Assembly (NCBI GenBank): GCA_002238785.1
Contig: MPNA01000005.1
Span: 91,925-155,924, forward strand
Direction of reading: 5' to 3'
Source: a bacterium OM1 bin76
Lineage (GTDB): Bacteria; Actinomycetota; Acidimicrobiia; Spongiisociales; ZC4RG35
Length of the DNA: 64,000 nt
Shown here: positions 23,094 to 32,822 of the stretch, piece by piece
Numbering within the stretch: position 1 is the stretch's first letter
How the letters are laid out: every line of letters begins with the position of its first letter
Program-made: the position numbers and the translations under genes
The notes under the pieces: generated by a model
The model's input: only the letters and a program-made list of their open reading frames with translations
What the model was told of the DNA's origin: nothing
Database searches by the model: none

Positions 23094-24614
23094 ATGACGC
23101 AACTCTTGGAGATGCGAGGAATCGTCAAGCGCTTCCCCGGCGTGGTCGCCAATGATCGAGTCGACTTCGATCTGCGCGCCGGGGAGGTGCACACCCTGTT
23201 GGGAGAAAACGGGGCCGGAAAGAGCACCCTCATGAACATCCTTTACGGGCTCTACCAGCCCGACGAGGGCGACGTTCTGATCGAGGGATCCCCCACTCCG
23301 ATCACCAGCCCGATCGAGGCCATCAACCACGGTATAGGGATGGTCCACCAACACTTCATGCTGGTGCCCACCCTGACCGTGACAGAGAATGTGGCCATGG
23401 GCGCCGTCACCTCGAAGAGAGGACGGATGAACCTTCGGGTGGTTGCCGACCGCATTCGAGAGTTGTCGGAATCTCACGGGCTGGCCGTCGATCCCGACGC
23501 CTACATCTGGCAATTGTCGGTGGGGGAACGTCAGAGAGTGGAAATCATCAGGGCCCTGTACCGGGACGTCAAACTCCTGGTGCTCGACGAACCCACCGCG
23601 GTGCTCACCCCCGGCGAGGTGGACCACCTGTTCAAGATCCTCCGACAGATGGCCGAAGCAGGACGAGGCCTGGTGTTCATTTCCCACAAACTCCACGAGG
23701 TCCTGGCCCTCAGCGACCGGATCACGGTGCTTCGGCATGGGCGGGTCATGGGCGAGGTGACCGCACAGGAGGCCACCCGGGAGACACTGGCCTCGATGAT
23801 GGTCGGGCGCCCGGTGCGCCTGGCTCCGGACAAACCGCCATTGGAGCCGGGACGCGCCCGGCTGACCATTCGCAATCTCAATGTCATGGGTGACCGTGGT
23901 CTTCCCGCCTTGGAGGACCTGAACCTCTCGGTACGGGAAGGGGAGATCCTGGGGATCGCCGGGGTGTCCGGCAACGGCCAGCGGGAACTGGCCGAGAGCA
24001 TCGCTGGATTGCGGAAGCCCACTTCCGGGGAAGTCGAGGTGGACGGCACCGACATCACCGGCAGCAAACCCTCGGTGGTCAGGGACGCGGGACTGGCATA
24101 TGTCCCCGAGGAACGCCAGCGGGATGGCGCCATAGGTGCCTTCTCCGTCTCGGAGAACCTCATCCTGGTGAATCACAACCAAGCCCCCATGAGTCGCAAA
24201 GGCTTTCTGCGTAACGGCGAAATCCGTCAGAGAAGTCGGCAATTGGTAGATGAATTCTCGGTGGTCACCCCAGGACTCGACGTTCCGGCGTCCAACCTGT
24301 CGGGAGGCAACCTTCAGAAGCTGATCCTGGCTCGCGAACTGTCCGGATCGCCATCCGTGCTGGTGGCCTCCCAGCCCACCCGGGGAGTGGACATCGGGGC
24401 GGCCGAGTACATTCATGATCGACTGATCGAACAGCGGGGTTCCAAGTCGGTCGCCATCCTGCTCATCTCCGAAGACTTGGACGAGGTCCTGGGTTTGGCC
24501 GACCGGATCGCAGTTATCTACGAGGGTCGCATCGTCGGCGAGGTGGACGCCGAGCACGCCGACCGCCAGAAGATCGGTTTGATGATGGCCGGAGTCTCCG
24601 ACACGGGCGACTGA
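23094..24614 (+). CDS. Nucleoside-type ABC transporter ATP-binding protein (two ABC domains)
   Basis: The 506-residue protein contains two ABC modules in the sugar/nucleoside style. The first has Walker A GENGAGKST, signature LSVGERQRVEI and Walker B LLVLDEPTAVL. The second has a degenerate Walker A (GVSGNGQREL), signature LSGGNLQKLIL and a Walker B region VLVASQPTRGVD, as is normal for this subfamily. It energises the two permeases encoded upstream. Thirty-five bases separate it from the lipoprotein gene, in one operon. Confidence 0.92.
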   Translation: MTQLLEMRGIVKRFPGVVANDRVDFDLRAGEVHTLLGENGAGKSTLMNILYGLYQPDEGDVLIEGSPTPITSPIEAINHGIGMVHQHFMLVPTLTVTENVAMGAVTSKRGRMNLRVVADRIRELSESHGLAVDPDAYIWQLSVGERQRVEIIRALYRDVKLLVLDEPTAVLTPGEVDHLFKILRQMAEAGRGLVFISHKLHEVLALSDRITVLRHGRVMGEVTAQEATRETLASMMVGRPVRLAPDKPPLEPGRARLTIRNLNVMGDRGLPALEDLNLSVREGEILGIAGVSGNGQRELAESIAGLRKPTSGEVEVDGTDITGSKPSVVRDAGLAYVPEERQRDGAIGAFSVSENLILVNHNQAPMSRKGFLRNGEIRQRSRQLVDEFSVVTPGLDVPASNLSGGNLQKLILARELSGSPSVLVASQPTRGVDIGAAEYIHDRLIEQRGSKSVAILLISEDLDEVLGLADRIAVIYEGRIVGEVDAEHADRQKIGLMMAGVSDTGD

Positions 24615-24659
24615 CGCCCACGGTCAGAGCATGACTACCAGCACCACAGGAGGAATTCA

Positions 24660-25502
24660 ATGTCCAAGCTAGTAACCGCTGCCCTGGTCCAGTCGGAGTG
24701 GACCGGCGACAAGGAGTCGATGGTCGACAAGAACGTCGGCTACGCCAAAGAGGCGGCCGAACAGGGAGCACAGGTGCTCTGCTTCCAGGAGATCTTCAAC
24801 AGCCCCTACTTCTGCAATGTTCAGGACAGCGACAACTACTCCTACGCAGAACCTGTTCCCGACGGGCCGACCATTCAACGCATGATCGACCTGGCCAAGG
24901 AGACCGGGATGGTGCTGGTGGTTCCCATCTACGAGGTGGTGGACGAAGGGACCTTCTTCAACACCGCGGCGGTGATCGACTCCGACGGAACCTTCTTGGG
25001 CAGATACCGCAAGACCCACATCCCGCAGGTGAAGGGGTTTTGGGAAAAGTTCTACTTCCGTCCGGGCAACCTGGGGTATCCGGTGTTCGACACCGCGGTC
25101 GGGAGGATCGGGGTGTACATCTGCTACGACCGGCACTTTCCCGAAGGGTGGAGGGTGCTGGGCCTCAAGGGCGCCCGGATCGTGTTCAATCCGTCCGCGA
25201 CGACCCGAGGGCACTCCATGCACTTGTGGAAACTGGAGCAGACGGCCGCGGCAGTTGCCAATGAGTATTTCGTAGGCGCCATCAACCGGGTGGGCGCCGA
25301 AGGGCTGACCGACACCGACTACTACGGGTCCTCCTACTTCGCCAACCCCCGGGGAGAGATAGTGGGCGAGACAGGATCGGACACCGATGATGAAGTGGTG
25401 GTCCGCCAGCTCGATCTGGGCCTGGTGGAGGAGGTACGGCGCTACTGGGCTTTCTACCGCGATCGCCGACCCGAGGTCTACAACGAGGTAGCGGCCGTCT
25501 AG
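24660..25502 (+). CDS. Beta-ureidopropionase / N-carbamoyl amidohydrolase (nitrilase superfamily)
   Basis: The 280-residue protein has the nitrilase triad E44 (CFQEIFNSPYFC), K118 (YRKTHIPQVKGFWEK) and C155 (YICYDRHFPEGWRVLGLKGA), with the FNPSATTRG and ANEYFVGAINRVG stretches of beta-ureidopropionases. These enzymes hydrolyse N-carbamoyl-beta-alanine, the last step of reductive pyrimidine breakdown; the close relative N-carbamoylputrescine amidase is an alternative. An AGGAGG lies 6 bases before the ATG. It follows the nucleoside importer genes on the same strand and complements the D-carbamoylase of the divergent operon. Confidence 0.88.
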   Translation: MSKLVTAALVQSEWTGDKESMVDKNVGYAKEAAEQGAQVLCFQEIFNSPYFCNVQDSDNYSYAEPVPDGPTIQRMIDLAKETGMVLVVPIYEVVDEGTFFNTAAVIDSDGTFLGRYRKTHIPQVKGFWEKFYFRPGNLGYPVFDTAVGRIGVYICYDRHFPEGWRVLGLKGARIVFNPSATTRGHSMHLWKLEQTAAAVANEYFVGAINRVGAEGLTDTDYYGSSYFANPRGEIVGETGSDTDDEVVVRQLDLGLVEEVRRYWAFYRDRRPEVYNEVAAV

Positions 25503-25514
25503 GCCCGGCTTCCC

Positions 25515-26552
25515 TTACTCGCCGGGGGGCTGATCCGACTTCATCCACACGGTTCGTTGAGGGAAGGGTATCTCTATTCCGGCCTGGTCGAGGGCTTCTT
25601 TGAGGCGACCGCGCAACTCCCGGGCAGCGGCGAAGTGCTCTCCCGGCTCGGTCTTGGCCATCATTCTGATCGCCATAGAGCTTTCTCCGAAGCTCTGGAC
25701 GCCGGCGATGGTGGGCTCGGCGATGATGGTGGCGTTCGGTAGTTGCTCCCGCCACATCCCGTCAGCCACCTCCTTGATAACCCCCATCGCCTGGCCGATG
25801 TCGGTGTCATATGCGACCTCGATATCCAAGACGGCCTGTCCCCAGTCCTGCGACATGTTGGCCACCCGCCGAATCTCACCGTTGGGTATGTGCCACAGCG
25901 TCCCGTTGATGTCCCGGACCTGGGTGGTACGAAGCTTCACTTCCTCCACCACGCCGATCGTGTCTCCGGCATCAATGACATCGCCTACCCCATACTGGTC
26001 CTCCAGCAGCATGAACACCCCCGACAAAAAGTCCTTGACAAGACTCTGAGCACCGAACCCAACCGCCACACCCACGATGCCGGCGCCCGCAATCAGAGGG
26101 CCCAGGTTCACATCGAACTCACCCAGCGACATCATCACGGCCAAGCCGTAGATGACGATGGAAGATAAGGATCGCAGCACGGCGCCCAGCGTTCTGGTCC
26201 GCTGGCTGCTTCGTTCACTCTGCTCGACCACCTTTCGGGCCCGGCGAATCGCTGCCTCACGCAACCCGTCCACCGGGCCGGAGTCCTCGGCCGACTCCTC
26301 ACGGGCTTTGGCGGCCGCCGCCGCACTCCGGTCCAGCCAACCCTCCACCGCCCCGTCCAACCACCGCCGCACCATCCGGTTACCCAGCCAGGCCACCAGG
26401 AGAATCAGCACAGCCTTGACCGGACGCGCTGCAAAATCAGCGATGCGAGCTGCATCCGTGCTGCCGCTAAGGTCGAAAACCAGGTTGCAGATCACACCAG
26501 GGTTGACCCCACAAGCGTCATTAACAGTCTGTGCTAGCACTAAGAAAGGCAT
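25515..26552 (-). CDS. MscS-family mechanosensitive ion channel
   Basis: The 345-residue protein has N-terminal transmembrane helices, a charged linker, then the conserved MscS pore and beta domain (GVAVGFGAQSLVKDFLSGVFMLLEDQYGVGDVI, followed by GVVEEVKLRTTQVRD and HIPNGEI). Such channels open under hypo-osmotic shock and release solutes across the inner membrane. It converges on the beta-ureidopropionase gene with 12 bases between them and is transcribed alone. No link to the catabolic genes is evident. Confidence 0.92.
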   Translation of the reverse strand: MPFLVLAQTVNDACGVNPGVICNLVFDLSGSTDAARIADFAARPVKAVLILLVAWLGNRMVRRWLDGAVEGWLDRSAAAAAKAREESAEDSGPVDGLREAAIRRARKVVEQSERSSQRTRTLGAVLRSLSSIVIYGLAVMMSLGEFDVNLGPLIAGAGIVGVAVGFGAQSLVKDFLSGVFMLLEDQYGVGDVIDAGDTIGVVEEVKLRTTQVRDINGTLWHIPNGEIRRVANMSQDWGQAVLDIEVAYDTDIGQAMGVIKEVADGMWREQLPNATIIAEPTIAGVQSFGESSMAIRMMAKTEPGEHFAAARELRGRLKEALDQAGIEIPFPQRTVWMKSDQPPGE

Positions 26553-26634
26553 CCCCGTCTCCTAAATGGGTCCTGACGACAGTTTAATCTGCCAAATTGG
26601 ATTGGCGCATTTTCGAGCGCCTTGTAGCGTTCAA

Positions 26635-27306
26635 ATGGCAGAAGTGGTGGAGTTGCCACAGAAAGGCGCCTTGAGGTTCAAAAACCGATCCCATGCCGGC
26701 CGCCGGCTGGCGCGCCGCCTCGACCACCTGCGCTACCAACCCACCGTGGTGCTCGGCCTGCCACGAGGCGGAATACCGGTGGGTTTCGAGGTGGCACGGC
26801 GACTGTCGGCGCCGCTCGAAGCGTTGCTGGTGCGCAAACTCGGAGCACCCTTGTACCCCGAACTCGCCATAGGGGCGTTGGGTGAGGAAGGGATACGGAT
26901 CGTTGATGAGAACCGAGTCATGCGACTGGGCATAACAGCACAGCAAATTGCCCACGTTGAACGCCGCGAGAGACGGGAGCTGGCCCGGCAGGCCGAGTTG
27001 TTCCGACACGGCCGCCCCGCGGCCGATCTCCAGGGAAAGACAGCCGTAATCGTCGACGACGGCATAGCCACCGGGTTCACCGCCTTGGCCGCCTGCTCTA
27101 TCACCCGCCAACTGGGAGCCGGTCGGATAGTGGTCGCCACGCCCGTAGCCCCACGCCAGGCCCCGGCCATGTTTGAGAGCACGGTGGACGAGTTCGTAGC
27201 GGTGGCCACCCCCCGACGGCTCCGCGCCATCGGCCTGTTCTACGCCGACTTCCAACCCACCGAGGACCACGAAGTGATCAGATTACTCGAGCGCGCCCAG
27301 GATTGA
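26635..27306 (+). CDS. Phosphoribosyltransferase-domain protein
   Basis: The protein of about 223 residues contains a PRTase fold with the PRPP-binding motif TAVIVDDGIATGFTALAA and the N-terminal GLPRGGIPVGFEVARRL. Families of this type occur alone or fused to dienelactone hydrolases; the natural substrate is unknown. I start at the ATG at 26635; the frame also opens at 26566 with no better ribosome site. It is divergent from the MscS gene and convergent with the phenylacetate-CoA ligase gene. Confidence 0.8.
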   Translation: MAEVVELPQKGALRFKNRSHAGRRLARRLDHLRYQPTVVLGLPRGGIPVGFEVARRLSAPLEALLVRKLGAPLYPELAIGALGEEGIRIVDENRVMRLGITAQQIAHVERRERRELARQAELFRHGRPAADLQGKTAVIVDDGIATGFTALAACSITRQLGAGRIVVATPVAPRQAPAMFESTVDEFVAVATPRRLRAIGLFYADFQPTEDHEVIRLLERAQD

Positions 27307-27331
27307 CCATCCCCGCGCAACTGTTGTGCAA

Positions 27332-28618
27332 CTACTCCAGGATGTGCACCCTTTTCGCCTTGCCTATTTCCTGGCGGGGAAGCTCTCCCGGATCAGCCAC
27401 CGCTACCTTCACCCGCAGTCTCAGGGTTTCGAGCAGTCGCCTCTGCAACCTTTCAGCGACGACATCCCGCCTGGACAGCAGGTCGGGACTTCTCAACTCC
27501 ACTTTGGCCTCAATCTCGGTGAGCACGCCGCGCTTGTCCACATAGATGAGAAACTGGCCTCCCAGGTCGGGATCCGACAGCAGCACGGTCTCAATTTCAC
27601 GGGGATACACATTGATTCCGCGGACGATCAGCATGTCATCGACCCGTCCCCACAACCGGTCCATGCACCGGAACGGAAGTCCCCCTACCGGAGGCAGGAG
27701 CCGGGTTATGTCGCCGGTCCGGTATCGGATCACCGGTTGCGCCTCCTTGGTGAGGGTGGTGAGCACCAACTCCCCGACTTCACCGTCAGCAAGCCCTTTA
27801 CCGGTAGCAGGATCGATGATCTCTGGATAGAAGTGATCTTCAGCAATGACCAACCGCCCCCTGTGTGCAACCCATTCCGACGCCACTCCGGGACCGATGA
27901 TCTCCGACAATCCGTAAATGTCGCATGCGTCGAATCCCCCACCCCACGCCTCCTCGATCTTGTGCCGCATCCCTTCCGACCATGGTTCCGCCCCGTGGAT
28001 ACCCCAGCGCAACGAGATTGCGTCGAGCAATCCCTCCTCGGCGGCCCGCTCGGCAAGCAGGAGTGAATAGGAGGGCGTGCATGCCAGTCCGGTGGCGCCG
28101 AGGTCGCCCAGCATCCGAACCTGAAACCCCGAGTTTCCTCCCGATGCAGGAATGGCTGTGGCCCCCAAGGCCTCGACTCCGAAATGGAGACCGAGTCCCC
28201 CGGTGAAGAGTCCATACCCGTAAGCCACGTGGACCACCGAACTCGAATCAGCGCCCGCCAGGGCCAGCGACCGGGCGTTGACCTCCGCGAACATGCCCAC
28301 ATCGGACGCGGTATAGGCGCCGATGGTGGGCTTACCCGAGGTCCCCGAAGAAGCGTGCACCCGCACCACATCCTCCAACGGCACGGCGAGCATCCCGAAG
28401 GGATAGGACTCCCGGAACTCCGCCTTGGTGGTCATGGGCAATTGGTCCAGGTCATCAAGAGAACCCACCGCGCCGGCATCTCCGAGTTTGCCGCGCCAGT
28501 AGGGATTGCCCACTACCCGGAGACGGTCGACGAGCGTCACCAGCCGGTCTGACTGAGCTCTGCGCAACTTCTCCTCCGTCAATGAAACGAAGTCCGATGG
28601 ATGAAGGCCGGTTCCCAT
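27332..28618 (-). CDS. paaK: Phenylacetate-CoA ligase-type enzyme
   Basis: The 428-residue protein matches the PaaK group of adenylate-forming ligases, with the AMP-binding signature HASSGTSGKPTIGAY, an ARSLALAGADSSSVVHVAYGYGLFTGGLG stretch, IYGLSEIIGPGV and RYRTGDITR. It activates an aromatic acid with ATP and CoA. PaaK homologues serve phenylacetate, indole-acetate or other aromatic acids, so the exact substrate is open. It is a single-gene unit here; no paa ring-hydroxylation genes are nearby. Confidence 0.88.
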   Translation of the reverse strand: MGTGLHPSDFVSLTEEKLRRAQSDRLVTLVDRLRVVGNPYWRGKLGDAGAVGSLDDLDQLPMTTKAEFRESYPFGMLAVPLEDVVRVHASSGTSGKPTIGAYTASDVGMFAEVNARSLALAGADSSSVVHVAYGYGLFTGGLGLHFGVEALGATAIPASGGNSGFQVRMLGDLGATGLACTPSYSLLLAERAAEEGLLDAISLRWGIHGAEPWSEGMRHKIEEAWGGGFDACDIYGLSEIIGPGVASEWVAHRGRLVIAEDHFYPEIIDPATGKGLADGEVGELVLTTLTKEAQPVIRYRTGDITRLLPPVGGLPFRCMDRLWGRVDDMLIVRGINVYPREIETVLLSDPDLGGQFLIYVDKRGVLTEIEAKVELRSPDLLSRRDVVAERLQRRLLETLRLRVKVAVADPGELPRQEIGKAKRVHILE

Positions 28619-29047
28619 GTGTGCTCCTACTCTATTCTGCCAGCGTTGGCTGCGTCACGACGCCTCGTGCCGAGCACTGTTGACTCGGCCGGTGGCCGGG
28701 ACAACCCCTCGGAAGGCTGCGACGGCGGTATTTGGATCCCACCCCCGGCAGCGCCGCATGTCATCCCTAGTCCGGTCGGGCCGCAGAACCTCCTTGGTCC
28801 CCCTCGTGAACTCGTCCCCGCGGCACCGGATTGGGAGCGATTGTCAACGACGGGGCCCGTCAAACTCCAGAGCCAGTCCCAAGGAACGTCTTCGCATCAG
28901 TTATAACGGAATCCAAATCCACCAGTGAAACGCCTCGGCGACCGGCCGCGAGCATCGCGCTGACAATCCATAGTTCGGAGGACTCTCGCGGTCGACACGG
29001 GCAGGGTTACCATTCTCCTTCGTAGCAACCCAACGGAGGAGTCTGCC
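28619..29047. other. Divergent intergenic region, no gene seen
   Basis: This 429-bp gap lies between the divergent ligase and aminotransferase genes and must hold both promoters. Short open frames in it look non-coding. I did not identify convincing -35/-10 pairs or an operator. Confidence 0.5.
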
Positions 29048-30199
29048 TTGGTAGTGCCGATGAGCGACCTGGCTGCGGAGTACCGGTCACTGAAAACCGA
29101 AATCGACGAGGCTGTTGGACGGGTGCTGGCCAGTGGCCACTACGTCCTCGGCGACGAACTCGAAGCCTTCGAAGAGGCCTTCGCCGACTATGTGGGCGCC
29201 CGCTACGCAGTGGGCGTAGGTTCGGGAACCGCCTCCCTTCATCTGGCCTTGGCTGCCTTGAACCTGGGACCCGACGACGAGGTGATCACGGTCCCCAACA
29301 CCGACAATCCCACCGCGTCGGCGGTTACTCACGCCGGCGCCAAGGTCTTCCTGTCAGACACCACCGAAGACACCTTCACCATGGATCCGGAGAGGCTCGA
29401 AGAGCAAATAACTCCCCGCACCAAGGTGATCATCCCGGTGCATCTGTTCGGACATCCCGCCGACATGGACCCGATCTGTGAGATTGCCGACCGGCACGGG
29501 ATAACAGTTCTGGAAGACTCGGCTTTGGCAGTCGGCGGCGAATACAAGGGACGGCGCACCGGGACCTTCGGCCCCCTGGGTTGCTTCAGCGTGGCGCCGG
29601 GGAAGATCCTTGGGGGGTATGGCGACGGCGGAATGGTGGTCACCAACGACCCGGACCTGGCCCACCGGATCCGGGTGCTCCGCAACTACGGCCATGCCCC
29701 CGGCATGAGGCTGTCCGGGAAGGACCTCACCGGCGGAAGCGGTTGGAAAGTATTGGAAGAGGGGTTCAACCAGCGGCTGGATACTATCCAGGCGGCGATC
29801 CTCAATGCGAAGCTGCCAACCCTGGAAAACCGCATAGCAGGCCGCCGGAAGGCTGCCGGCTTGTACCGGGAGATCTTTGCGGGAACTGCGGTGACCCCGG
29901 TCTTCGAGGCGCCCTGGGCGCGGCACGTCTATTTCGCCTACAACGCGATGATCGCTGAAGATGTCCGGGACCAGGCGCGGGAGTACCTGGCAGACCGAGG
30001 AGTCGCCAGCCGGCTGTACTACAACCCGCCCTTGCATCTGCATCCCGCCTACCGGTGGATGGGTCTTGGGCCGGGATCCCTGCCGGCTGCGGAGAAGACC
30101 GCGTCGCGCATGATCGGCCTGCCATGCTTCCCCCAGATCACCGAATCACAAGTGGAAGAAGCCGCCACAAGTCTTCTGGAGTTCTTGGACTCCCGCTGA
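29048..30199 (+). CDS. DegT/DnrJ/EryC1/StrS-family PLP aminotransferase
   Basis: The start is TTG at 29048, eight bases after GGAGG. The 383-residue protein has the family core: GVGSGTASLHLALAAL, HLFGHPADMDPI, LEDSALAVGGEYKGRRTG and the PLP-lysine region FSVAPGKILGGYGDGG. These enzymes transaminate keto-sugars for deoxyamino-sugar synthesis, or act in cofactor and antibiotic pathways. It stands alone; no other sugar-nucleotide genes flank it, so the substrate is not predictable. Confidence 0.88.
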   Translation: MVVPMSDLAAEYRSLKTEIDEAVGRVLASGHYVLGDELEAFEEAFADYVGARYAVGVGSGTASLHLALAALNLGPDDEVITVPNTDNPTASAVTHAGAKVFLSDTTEDTFTMDPERLEEQITPRTKVIIPVHLFGHPADMDPICEIADRHGITVLEDSALAVGGEYKGRRTGTFGPLGCFSVAPGKILGGYGDGGMVVTNDPDLAHRIRVLRNYGHAPGMRLSGKDLTGGSGWKVLEEGFNQRLDTIQAAILNAKLPTLENRIAGRRKAAGLYREIFAGTAVTPVFEAPWARHVYFAYNAMIAEDVRDQAREYLADRGVASRLYYNPPLHLHPAYRWMGLGPGSLPAAEKTASRMIGLPCFPQITESQVEEAATSLLEFLDSR

Positions 30200-30346
30200 T
30201 CAATTCGAGCAGTCCCGGCGTGGCCTGAGTGGGCTTACCTGCACTCCGTGCGATTCGCCTGGCAGCAGCGCAGAACTGGAGGAGATGCGTCGGGTCGAGC
30301 GTTACTGACTGGGTAGATCTTGTCGGTCAGGCCCCGTACTGCCAGG

Positions 30347-31165
30347 CTACGTGAGTTCATAGGCCAATGTCTCGGGGTCAAGATTCTCTGATCTCGACCG
30401 AAGATCCAGGTATAGCACCGTCCCGATAACAGAAGTGAAGGGCAGAACCAACACACTGATGATCGAAGCCGCCAGGTAGTAGGGGAACAGCCAGTAGAGA
30501 ACCACAAAGGGGAGCACCACAACAGCCAAGGACAGCAGGAGGACCTTGGTGGTTCTCCACAGATGGGGCATTACCAGTCGCCATGACCGGATCAGGCTGG
30601 CGATGCCTCCCGTTCCTTCCACCATGACGGCCATGGGGGCCACCCACCACATTATCGCCAGTCCGATGGCGGGGAGGACCATCACGAAGGTCCACGCCAG
30701 GAAACGAAACAGGGTTCCCGAGGGCATGGAGAAGGGGTCTTCCGCATAGGAACTGACCTCCTCGAGCATTCCAAAGGCCAAAAACGCCAGAATGATGGTG
30801 CCGATCATGATCATCACTATCGCCACCGCTGCCACTCCCAGGCTGTAACACACCCCCATACCCAGCATCTTTCGATACCGTGCCCCTGCCTCTTTAATGG
30901 CATCGCCAGACGAGGGATGAAGATCAACGCAATGAGAGGCGGCCACTCGGATGAAAGCCCCAGTCGCCAGCAATTCCGCGAATAGCAGCACAATGCTCAT
31001 CAACAAACCAACGCCGGGAAGCCACTGGCCGGGAAGCCACTGCATGAGGGAGGGGACGCCAACCAAGGCCAGGCTGATGGCTAGCAGCGTCCCGAAACGG
31101 TCTTTGTAAACCACCCAAGAGAACCGGACGACCTCTCCAACTTCCAAAGGGCGCAAACCTGACAC
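30347..31165 (-). CDS. Polytopic membrane protein, unknown function
   Basis: The 272-residue protein predicts about six transmembrane helices (for example LLAISLALVGVPSLMQWL, LLMSIVLLFAELLATGAFI, VLLLSLAVVVLPFVVLYWLF). The ordering, with a hydrophilic segment IRSWRLVMPHLWRTTKV between helices, resembles the membrane domain found beside glycerophosphodiester phosphodiesterases. No catalytic motif is visible. It is transcribed alone between two divergent or unrelated genes. Confidence 0.6.
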   Translation of the reverse strand: MSGLRPLEVGEVVRFSWVVYKDRFGTLLAISLALVGVPSLMQWLPGQWLPGVGLLMSIVLLFAELLATGAFIRVAASHCVDLHPSSGDAIKEAGARYRKMLGMGVCYSLGVAAVAIVMIMIGTIILAFLAFGMLEEVSSYAEDPFSMPSGTLFRFLAWTFVMVLPAIGLAIMWWVAPMAVMVEGTGGIASLIRSWRLVMPHLWRTTKVLLLSLAVVVLPFVVLYWLFPYYLAASIISVLVLPFTSVIGTVLYLDLRSRSENLDPETLAYELT

Positions 31166-31190
31166 CTTTCTCTTGGTCGGAAACGAAGGG

Positions 31191-31418
31191 CTAGTGAAAG
31201 TAGCTCCCGGGTTTGAAGGCTAGCTTCTTCAGCATGGTCGGCGCCACACCCCGACCGAGGACGTGCTGAAAGAATCCTCGGGCAAGGGTCACCGAACCAA
31301 CCAGCTCAACCACAGGTCGCCAGTCCGCGTCCGTAGGCGCATCCCTCCTCTCTCTGGTAAGGCAATTCCAGGGTTTATGTTCAGATCCCAGACCGCCGGG
31401 AAAGCGTGCAGGCCCGTC
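31191..31418 (-). other. Open coding-like stretch without a start codon, after the amidase stop
   Basis: In the same frame as the amidase, the 75 codons after its TAG remain open to TAG at 31191. They read like protein near the end (RPVVELVGSVTLARGFFQHV, then a basic end PGSYFH). No ATG with a ribosome site precedes it. It may be a gene remnant, a readthrough tail, or chance. Confidence 0.2.
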
Positions 31419-32822
31419 CTAGGCGGAGATGGGTGGGATCAGATCCCATGCGGTTGCATCGTGGTAAATCTGGCCGATCCGGGCGATCTCGGTCTCTTCC
31501 AGAGGTCGGCCCATGATCTGCAGTCCGATCGGAAGTCCCGAGGAATCGAAACCGCACGGAACGGATAGAGCGGGCTGGCCGGTGAGGTCGGCCGGTGCAG
31601 TCGTCCTCACATAGGCCGAGATCACATCCTCGCTGGGCCCTCCGTAGTCGAAGGACTCCTGGTCCTTGAGGGCCGCGGTGGCAGCCAGGGTCGGCGTGAG
31701 CATGGCGGTGAGGCGGTTGGTGTTGAAGCATTCCCGCACGGCGCTGCGGATGCGTTCTCTACCTCGGATTGCTGTGAGGTAATACTCGGTGGGCATCATC
31801 AGCCCGGCGGCGAAGAGCGTTCGGATGGAGGGGTCGATCAGGTGGGGCGCTTCCACCATCAACTGTTTGTGATAGGCGGCACCCTCTGCACTGACCAGGG
31901 AAAACTCTATTTCCATCACCATGTCGAGTTCTTCTATCTCCACCGGCATCACCTCGGCGCCCAAGTCAGCCAATGCCTTCACTGCAGCTTCGAAGGCTTC
32001 GGCCACCGACTTTTGGATCAAGGGACCTCGGAAGCGATCGATCACTCCTAGCCTCACCCCTTCCAGGTCCCCATCGGCAGCGGGATACCCGTCGGGCGGA
32101 TATTCCCTCAAAGTGGTGGGATCTGAGGGGTGGAAACCGGAGATCACCGATTGCACCAGCATGCAATCGGCGGGAGTCGGCGCCAGAGGTCCGATGTGGT
32201 CAAGCGACCAACTGAGCGCCGCCACCCCACTCTTGGGAACCCGTCCGTAGGTCCCCTTCAGCCCGGCCGTGCCGCACAGAGAGGCCGGGATACGGATCGA
32301 GCCGCCGGTGTCGCTTCCCAAGGCAGCGGCAACAATGCCGGCCGCAACGGCCGCTCCCGACCCTCCGCTGGAACCGCCGGGAACGCGGTCGGTGTCCCAG
32401 GGGTTGGAAGCCGGTGGCGACATGACTCCGCAGGCCAGTTCGTGGGTGACGGTCTTCCCCACGATCACCGCTCCCGCCGCTTTCAGGCGTTCCACCACCG
32501 CCGCGTCATGTTCGGATGCAGGCGCCTCGGCATAGGCGGGGGAACCGCACCGGGTGGGATGACCGGCCATGTCAATGATGTCCTTCACGCCCACCGGGAT
32601 TCCTGCCAGGGGACCCGGGTCTATGCCTTGGGACAGTTGGCGGTCAACCCGGTCGGCTGCTTCCCGGGCGCCCTGGTGATCGATGATCACAAAGGCTTGC
32701 AACTGTGGATTGAGAGTTTCGGCAGCCGCCAGAGACCGGTCGGCCAGTTCCCTGGCAGAGGTCTCGCCAGAGCGAAGTCGCCGCCCAAGGTCGGCGATGA
32801 CTCCGGAAGCATTCAAGCCCAT
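31419..32822 (-). CDS. Amidase-signature hydrolase, AtzE/GatA-like
   Basis: The 467-residue protein starts at the ATG at 32822; the frame is open further upstream but there overlaps the preceding gene. Amidase-signature catalytic residues are visible: the lysine in IPVGVKDIIDMAG and the Ser-cisSer region PGGSSGGSGAAVAAGI...GSDTGGSIRIPAS. It overlaps by 10 bases a gene for a 61-residue protein like AtzG. That pairing is characteristic of AtzE, the 1-carboxybiuret hydrolase of s-triazine breakdown. The substrate here is probably a small ureide or amide. RidA is encoded just upstream. Confidence 0.85.
   Translation of the reverse strand: MGLNASGVIADLGRRLRSGETSARELADRSLAAAETLNPQLQAFVIIDHQGAREAADRVDRQLSQGIDPGPLAGIPVGVKDIIDMAGHPTRCGSPAYAEAPASEHDAAVVERLKAAGAVIVGKTVTHELACGVMSPPASNPWDTDRVPGGSSGGSGAAVAAGIVAAALGSDTGGSIRIPASLCGTAGLKGTYGRVPKSGVAALSWSLDHIGPLAPTPADCMLVQSVISGFHPSDPTTLREYPPDGYPAADGDLEGVRLGVIDRFRGPLIQKSVAEAFEAAVKALADLGAEVMPVEIEELDMVMEIEFSLVSAEGAAYHKQLMVEAPHLIDPSIRTLFAAGLMMPTEYYLTAIRGRERIRSAVRECFNTNRLTAMLTPTLAATAALKDQESFDYGGPSEDVISAYVRTTAPADLTGQPALSVPCGFDSSGLPIGLQIMGRPLEETEIARIGQIYHDATAWDLIPPISA

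Noticed and set aside
23055..24557. 500-codon minus-strand frame antisense to the ABC ATPase gene
   Set aside because: The plus strand encodes two complete ABC modules; the antisense frame has no recognisable motif.
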